From: Jackrogersella multiformis
Lineage: Eukaryota; Ascomycota; Sordariomycetes; Xylariales; Hypoxylaceae
Assembly (NCBI GenBank): GCA_902806575.1
Contig: CADCXD010000005.1
Coordinates: 2,542,001 to 2,606,000 of the forward strand
Reading direction: 5' to 3'
Length of the DNA stretch: 64,000 bases
Shown: in pieces, positions 59,401 through 64,000 of the stretch
Layout of the letters: each line of letters opens with the position of its first letter
Numbering within the stretch: position 1 is the first letter of the stretch
Notes under the pieces: model-generated
Databases searched by the model: none
Told to the model about the DNA's origin: nothing
Seen by the model: the letters and a program-made list of their open reading frames with translations, nothing else
Program-made: the position numbers and the translations under genes

Positions 59401-60168
59401 CTCGACCCTACTTCAACCATGTCGCCGTTGAAAGACCTCATTGTGAGAATGGCCCAAAGGATTGACGAAAAAGCTCTCTCAGATGAATCTGCCAATTCGA
59501 TAGACGATTCGTCTAAACTTAAAGAGTTTGAACGAATTCTTGGTGCGCTTATTTCTCGCTCTAAAGACGAGCAGATTCCTCCTCAAGCGGATACCAACAC
59601 AAGTCACACTCCGGACCCTCAGGCAAACTCAGCATCGCAAGATGAGGCGGAGTCGACAGAGTCTAAGACGCAGGATGTAGATGGTGTACAGGATTCTACT
59701 CAAAAACCGCCCTCGGAAAATGCCTCAAACGAGCCATCGCAAACTACAGACGAAGGTGATCCGAATCTGCTAGGCATGATCCTGACAATCAAGAATAAGG
59801 TCAACGGCAAATACGTACCCAGGCCCAGACTGCTGACCCGGGACGATAATTGGACCGTAGAGTACAATATCGAAGATATTGCGGGCAAGCGGGCCCAGGT
59901 GATCTACAATCAATGCCAGGCCAGACGCCGCAAAGTGTTCGAGGATACCGGCGACAGAGAGACGGAGTGGTACAATATGTTCCGCGGGAAACTCGATGAT
60001 TATACGCAGTCCGGCCGCAAGTTCAGGGCGAGCGAACTCGAAAAGGCGAAGAATTATCCAGTCCACGTGGTGGGCCGGCACGAGCCTCTGCAGTGGGAGG
60101 ACGTGTTTGGAAAGAAAAACGGAAAGAAGCAGAAGGAGCCGGGAGATGACAACATCGATACTGTATAA
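56488..60168 (+). CDS. PET127: Mitochondrial RNA-processing protein PET127
   Basis: PET127 is a membrane-associated mitochondrial factor that matures and degrades RNA from the 5' end; the family has been placed in the PD-(D/E)xK nuclease superfamily. The intronless frame encodes 1,226 aa. Residues 1 to about 50 (MLQLSSRRAHRIGT...) are basic and low in acidic residues, an import signal. About 60-220 is Lys/Ser/Pro-rich. The conserved core starts near YGLDRVLFNPGVYCLQDP (about 310) and runs to LRLHFETRTSVDAPFMYIFA (about 655), with candidate active-site D514-x-K516 in GTGMFDLKTRAVISIR. A long acidic low-complexity insert (about 680-1080) follows, then a short conserved C-terminal domain (LLGMILTIKNKVNGKYVPRP, EWYNMFRGKLDDYT). 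The insert makes the protein longer than yeast PET127 (800 aa). No frame breaks are present. Confidence 0.94.
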   Translation: MLQLSSRRAHRIGTSYVCASCFAATRSTRLLARRPTLIPIHHGCRPLSSTSCRNAPAPEISSGPTKGPDNVEIPSKKSSKKKAKNKPSKKTDVPSLSKKPSDAENERQLQVLEGALQALKNVLAAKNISVDQITKQTDQKVLEQPATKAKSGPKNAKAGKEEVQGSQATSDKKGSKPRQKRKFSDSKGVAAAPNALLRKTKGKSKRPPKPVPKASPHSPKKILTAPEGTNIDDMLLLDATNLPSDEVRGNYNVIGRPFTGESPPADVRPKKGSKSQKTAPEGINTINSDDLKIYPIKTEHPQVPSVSYGLDRVLFNPGVYCLQDPRSRVYNFDPYLSEIMPIQEFDFNALKQYVTSSKDSNLIRIAKENGKKYTGSTSSMTSMLSHFHFLLSSWREVNTSMMSRSFNPESVQFTRIMRGPAAVFLHWKDGTYAIDADKEFDTANILSMLGKSMEKLLTLTKEEYERYRHINSDQITEEERNAEEAFHYTSFRDFMMRSQLDAYDPRIPGTGMFDLKTRAVISIRMDAKGFHKGLGYEIRNRIGQWESFEREYFDMIRSAFLKYSLQVRMGRMDGIFVAFHNTQRIFGFQYIPLSEMDFALHGTSDLTLGHSEYKISLALLNDVLDRATKRFPQQSLRLHFETRTSVDAPFMYIFAKPVTQSDIDEVQNARKASIELFEQEILGLVKEDVEAETKIISENDDIAIVETEEPTEESSEESPAESPAAQEMSSLAAWKEVRQMVEDAVDDDEVGVGAVREAIEDALEQSGLLHAKSSSEARGYVDALLAAITGTMPSKPTDPSSSATVEEGMVAEEDGSLSPVQEKAEPELEASSDEQSAPNIESDDFQSQPNEKSAEAQNTDNQLTEADEHVDDKLAAQPESVVSQDGEPLMTSGSSVGQLDKVEETADNPIPEEVPAIQSHVEEQLSESAGLAAEQSAEEGSKAVEEEREEDEDDETDDADDELEAEESKKDLDPTSTMSPLKDLIVRMAQRIDEKALSDESANSIDDSSKLKEFERILGALISRSKDEQIPPQADTNTSHTPDPQANSASQDEAESTESKTQDVDGVQDSTQKPPSENASNEPSQTTDEGDPNLLGMILTIKNKVNGKYVPRPRLLTRDDNWTVEYNIEDIAGKRAQVIYNQCQARRRKVFEDTGDRETEWYNMFRGKLDDYTQSGRKFRASELEKAKNYPVHVVGRHEPLQWEDVFGKKNGKKQKEPGDDNIDTV

Positions 60169-61010
60169 ATGAGAATGGGGTTGAGGTAGTCCCGAAAAAA
60201 AGGTTAAGGTTGTAAAAGGTTACGAATTCATCTCCGTCGGTTGAATGTCATGTCGTATCTACCCGGCTGCTACAACATCTAGCTTGCGGCGGTGTAATAC
60301 CCACACGCCGGTGGGGATTGGGCATGAGGATTCAGGTTCGCAGGGTGGGAAGACCTCGGAAACATTGTCCTGTCTCCAGTCGTCGCCGGTTTGCGGGGGG
60401 GGAAAAAACATTGCTTGCTTGCTTGCTTGCTAGAAGCGGGACGTCTCGACTCTGTAACATTTCGCGCTGTATATATAGACCATTCATTGGACAATCCGTC
60501 GACTGCCGAAGAGGTTGTAATGTTATACGTTGATTCTCTCTCTACTTATCTATACCCTGGTTTCCCCTATACATGGACGTGCCTGGTGCTTAGCTATCGT
60601 GATTGTATAAATGTCTAGTAGGTAGGCCAAGATTCAGATTCAAACGTGTCTAGATCTTTATATCAACACATAGAAGAGCTTGCTAAGCCACTCTTATCCA
60701 CGACTCAAAAGCACCACTGCGCTTTTCGAATTATTCCTGTATATTTCCGAACTAGAGGGCCACAAACATATTTCGATCGAATGGTTAGATACTGGCGTAC
60801 AGAATTCGGCGAAGCGCTCTGCCCTAATCAACCAGGACAGACAGAATGATACTCGATACGATCTCGAGATAATTACGAAGAGTGGAAATCACTATTCAGG
60901 GTATCTACCGAGCCTATGTATATATCACCCGCCCAACCTGTAGCCAGGAGCCATCCTGCTACCCGCGCGCCCATCACCCCCGTTACTCCTAAACCGCGTA
61001 GTAGGCAAGC
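60169..61010. other. Convergent intergenic region PET127 / GCN2
   Basis: These 842 bp hold both 3' ends. A TTGC microsatellite lies at 60411-60430. Short frames here have no similarity that I recognise. Confidence 0.6.
60411..60430. repeat. (TTGC)5 microsatellite
   Basis: Five perfect TTGC units lie about 240 bp downstream of the PET127 stop codon, in non-coding DNA. Confidence 0.9.
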
Positions 61011-64000
61011 TCACGCTCCGAGGTCGTAGCAGATGCACTTGGTGGTCCTGAAATTGTAGACGAAAGCGTGGCGGCCGCCGTCCTTGTTCTCCCAGGAGGA
61101 GCGCCACGCCTGCAGCATGTCGTGGATCTCGCGGACGTACCTCCTCTCGTTCTTGTCGACGGACTGCTCGGCCCGGCGCCAGCTCTCGGCTTCGGACAGG
61201 GCGGTGTCCTGGATCAGGTCCAGCACCACGTCCGAGGTCTCGACCGCGGCGATCGGCCCGTCTAGGAAGGTCTGCAGGAGCCCCGCGGCGTTGGCCTGTG
61301 CTTGCTCTATGACCACTAGCCGGTTGAACTTCTTGGACCTCGTCCCCGCCACCAGCACGCGCACTTCCTGGTCCGGGTTCGGGGACAACGCTCCGCTCTG
61401 GGTGACGGGCGCCGCGCTGCTGGCAGCCTCGGACTGCTTTGCGGTGCCGCGCTCGCGTAGCGCGGCACGTAGCCAGGGAAGCAGTTGCGAAGTGGAGATC
61501 TCCGTATCAGGAACGTCTTTGCGGTCCATCGTCCTGATCTTCAGCACGCTGTCCTGCTTTATGATGACGATCCAGGAATAAGTCTCATCGCGATTCCTAG
61601 ATGTAAGTTCTTCCTGAGATCGAGAGTCGCGGGCTAGCTCGGCGCTGATGTCGTGAGACCACAACATCGAAACGATTTCAATGCCGGCTGTACGGAGAGT
61701 ATGCGCGTCGAAACTAGCAATCAGGACATCACACTAAGGGGTAATTAGACCTGGTCACAAGATGTAACAGAGTTATTACAGGTTCACTCACTCGTTTGAT
61801 GTTAAAGATGCCTGAAATCTCTTCCTCGGGTTTCTTCAAGAAGGCTTTGCCGCCAGTTTTTGGCAATCGTGCCAATTTTTCCCACGCCAAGCTAAACCCG
61901 ACCGCATGAGGTCCTTCGCCTATCTTCGGTTGGTGGGCTTTAATTAAACTGTCATAGCGACCGCCAGCCGCGAAGACATCCTTGAATTTCTTATCATAGA
62001 GGCATTGGAATAACATTCCGCCAGAGAAGAAATTCTCCTTGATGCTGCTTAGGGGGTTGATGTATATCTTCGCGTGGACACCGAGTCGTTTCGTATACTC
62101 GACCACATCCTTTAAATGAGCCAGAGTCGGTTGCAATTTTTCGTACATCCGGCTTCCTTCGAAGATTCCTTTGAGTTTAGCGAACGCTTTCGCCGGGGTA
62201 TCTAGTTCTTAATTAGTTGCCTGCTTGAGTTCTCGTCGAAAATGGAAGTCGAATGCGTACCTCGGAAATCAAACCGTTGAAGATCTTCAATACTCGTAGC
62301 TGATATTCCGATCATGGGTGATCGAAGCTCCGCTCGAATCTTTTGGAAAGTATAGGAGTGGATGTTGAGCTTGCTCAGAGACTCGGCGGTCTGCTGTCTT
62401 GCGCTTAGATCCACATTACAAAAGTCGAATATCAGCTGCAATAGATCCGAATGACCAAGATGAAAGCACATTGGTGACGTCGAAGGGAATGTGTCTATGA
62501 TCTCGTCCAGAACTTTGATAACTTCGGCTTCTTTCAAAGCTAGATCTAAAGTATCTGTAGAGACAATGTCAAAATCAACCTCGCCGATCATGAGTGGTTG
62601 GCCGCCGCTTCGTCTGTCGCGGTAAACGTTACCAAAAGTGAAAGACTTTCGAACCGTCGAGCAATTGGTCTGTTTCGCCAGTACTCTAGCGTTTCCGAGC
62701 ATGAGGTCAAACGGCAACTGCAATACGGTGCCATTTTGATCCAGCAATTGGGCGATATCTTGATTTGGAGAGTAATGGGAAGATCGGGGATAGATTGAAC
62801 TGCGAGGTGCCTCCACTGCACCGTGACGGCGGAAGACCGATATCAACTCTTCCTTTACTGCGCTTTGGTACAATAATTCCGTGGCATTGGGATTAGGCGC
62901 TGTCAAATCCCAAGCGTAATCCTTTGTAGGCTCCACGGGTGTCGAGAATAGGGCCGAAACGACCTTTGGGTAGTAGGGCGAGGCGGAGCTCGTAAGACTT
63001 GCGAGTGCCCTACGTGTTGTTTCATTTTCCATTTGGATGGGTAGCTTTCCGCTTCGCAGTAACTCAATACTACTGGGACGTTCTTTTACGTCATGTGTGA
63101 TTAAAGAGAGCACAATATCCGATTTTACCTTTTCACCGGGTTGAAAATCATCGGGGAGGAGAGATGAATTTCCAAGTTTTCCTAACTTATCCGCTCTCTC
63201 CATGCCCATTATAGGATGATAGCACATCTCGAAGAATATGATCCCAAGCGAATACATCTTGAACGAAGTCAGCTAGGAACAATATACAATAGATTAATAT
63301 AGTAACTCACATCAACTTTCGATGTATATGATCCTGCGCCAGTCCTTCGGACTTCAGGAGCAACATAATAGGATGTCCCAATACTTCTCGTCAAATCGCT
63401 AGCATCTAAACTAGCAGCGATAGATTTGTCAGCAGCGAAGTGGCCAGTGGTAGCCAATCCAAAGTCGCCAATCTTAACATTATTCACCCCGTCAGGGCCG
63501 AGACCGATGAAGACGTTTTCCGGTTTAAGATCACGATGAACTATATTTAGTCCATGGATATGTACTAGGCCTTCCAAGATCTGGCGAAACAACCGCCAAA
63601 CCTCCTCGGCGTCTTTCCAAAGATTTCTTTGAATAAGATCTCGCAATGTCTCGTCCTCAGAGTTAGCAGCTTGTCTCATGAATACCAGTTTAAAGTCGGA
63701 TTATATTAACTTACCCTCTTATCGCAGTACTCCATAGATATATACATCACAGTTCTGTAATGTCTTTGATTACCCCTGGCTCTAGTAGGTGAAGGCATGT
63801 AATCGTTCACGACTGACTCAATTTCTGATTCCTCTTCATCCTCATCTTCATCCTCATTATAGTCATCCTCTTCTTCTTCTTCTTCAATATCAGATTCATC
63901 ATAGCCAAACTCGATATTGTGGTGACTCGAAGAAATAAAGTCCAATCCTCCAGTACTAGTGGCGAATTGAACATCGATGCCTCGAGAAGCGGTGCCTTTA
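61011..64000 (-). CDS. GCN2: eIF2-alpha kinase GCN2, C-terminal part (cut by window edge)
   Basis: GCN2 senses uncharged tRNA and phosphorylates eIF2-alpha, starting general amino-acid control. The visible exons are complement(join(61011..61733,61792..62201,62261..63257,63311..63649,63715..>64000)), about 917 residues; the N-terminal RWD and pseudokinase parts lie beyond the right edge. The visible kinase domain has a very acidic insert (EEEEEEDDYNEDEDEDEEE), MEYCDKRTLRDLIQRNL, catalytic IVHRDLKPENVFI, KIGDFGLA and the activation segment GTSYYVAPEV. A histidyl-tRNA-synthetase-like domain follows (YAWDLTAPNPNATELL, TFGNVYRDRRSGGQPLMIGE, then FAAGGRYDSLI). The C-terminal ribosome/dimerisation domain ends FVYNFRTTKCICYDLGA. 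All four introns are GT/AG. Two acceptors have in-frame alternatives (63258 vs 15 bases earlier in the transcript; 63650 vs 6 bases earlier). The last exon is far more GC-rich than the others. Catalytic residues are intact. Confidence 0.95.

Overview
This window is nuclear DNA of a filamentous ascomycete (Pezizomycotina, most likely a Sordariomycete). The evidence is: many short introns (about 50-160 bp) with GTAnGT donors and CTAAC-type branch sites; ascomycete-type orthologs (fungal PET127, MIS6, GT15 mannosyltransferase, a rhodopsin-domain membrane protein, a GH3/GNAT fusion); and intergenic DNA peppered with the palindrome TACCTAGGTA. I cannot name the genus from the sequence alone. I rebuilt 17 protein-coding genes from exons; none is viral, prokaryotic or plasmid-borne. 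I saw no rRNA, CRISPR array or convincing tRNA.

Layout from the left: a 4.5-kb gene-free stretch; mitochondrial ribosomal protein uS9m (-) divergent from elongation factor eEF1B-gamma (+); an NADPH-dependent FMN reductase (-); the importin-alpha export receptor CSE1 (-) divergent from an intronless tuberin/TSC2 gene (+); a 5-kb desert; a GH3/GNAT fusion gene that has lost its glycosidase barrel (-); a 4-kb desert; the kinetochore gene MIS6/CENP-I (+) converging on a CAF16-type ABC ATPase (-); a rhodopsin-domain membrane protein (-); a class I O-methyltransferase (+); a 4.7-kb desert; a small 80-aa protein (+); the splicing factor YJU2/CWC16 (-); gamma-tubulin complex GCP5 (-) divergent from a GT15 mannosyltransferase (+); WDR83/MORG1 (-) divergent from PET127 (+); and the 3' part of the GCN2 eIF2-alpha kinase (-), cut by the right window edge.

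Most genes are core housekeeping genes in compact divergent or convergent pairs, separated by repeat-rich deserts of 3-5 kb. Three genes touch nutrient and translation control (TSC2 upstream of TOR, GCN2, eEF1B-gamma), but nothing shows that they are co-regulated. The accessory-looking part is 26.9-41.1 kb (barrel-less GH3/GNAT protein, rhodopsin-domain protein, O-methyltransferase); it has no polyketide or peptide synthetase, so I do not call it a biosynthetic cluster.

I found no clearly new molecular system. The items most worth following up are the GH3/GNAT protein without its catalytic barrel, a reading-phase problem at one YJU2 splice junction, the dispersed TACCTAGGTA palindrome, and a short upstream ORF overlapping the TSC2 start.
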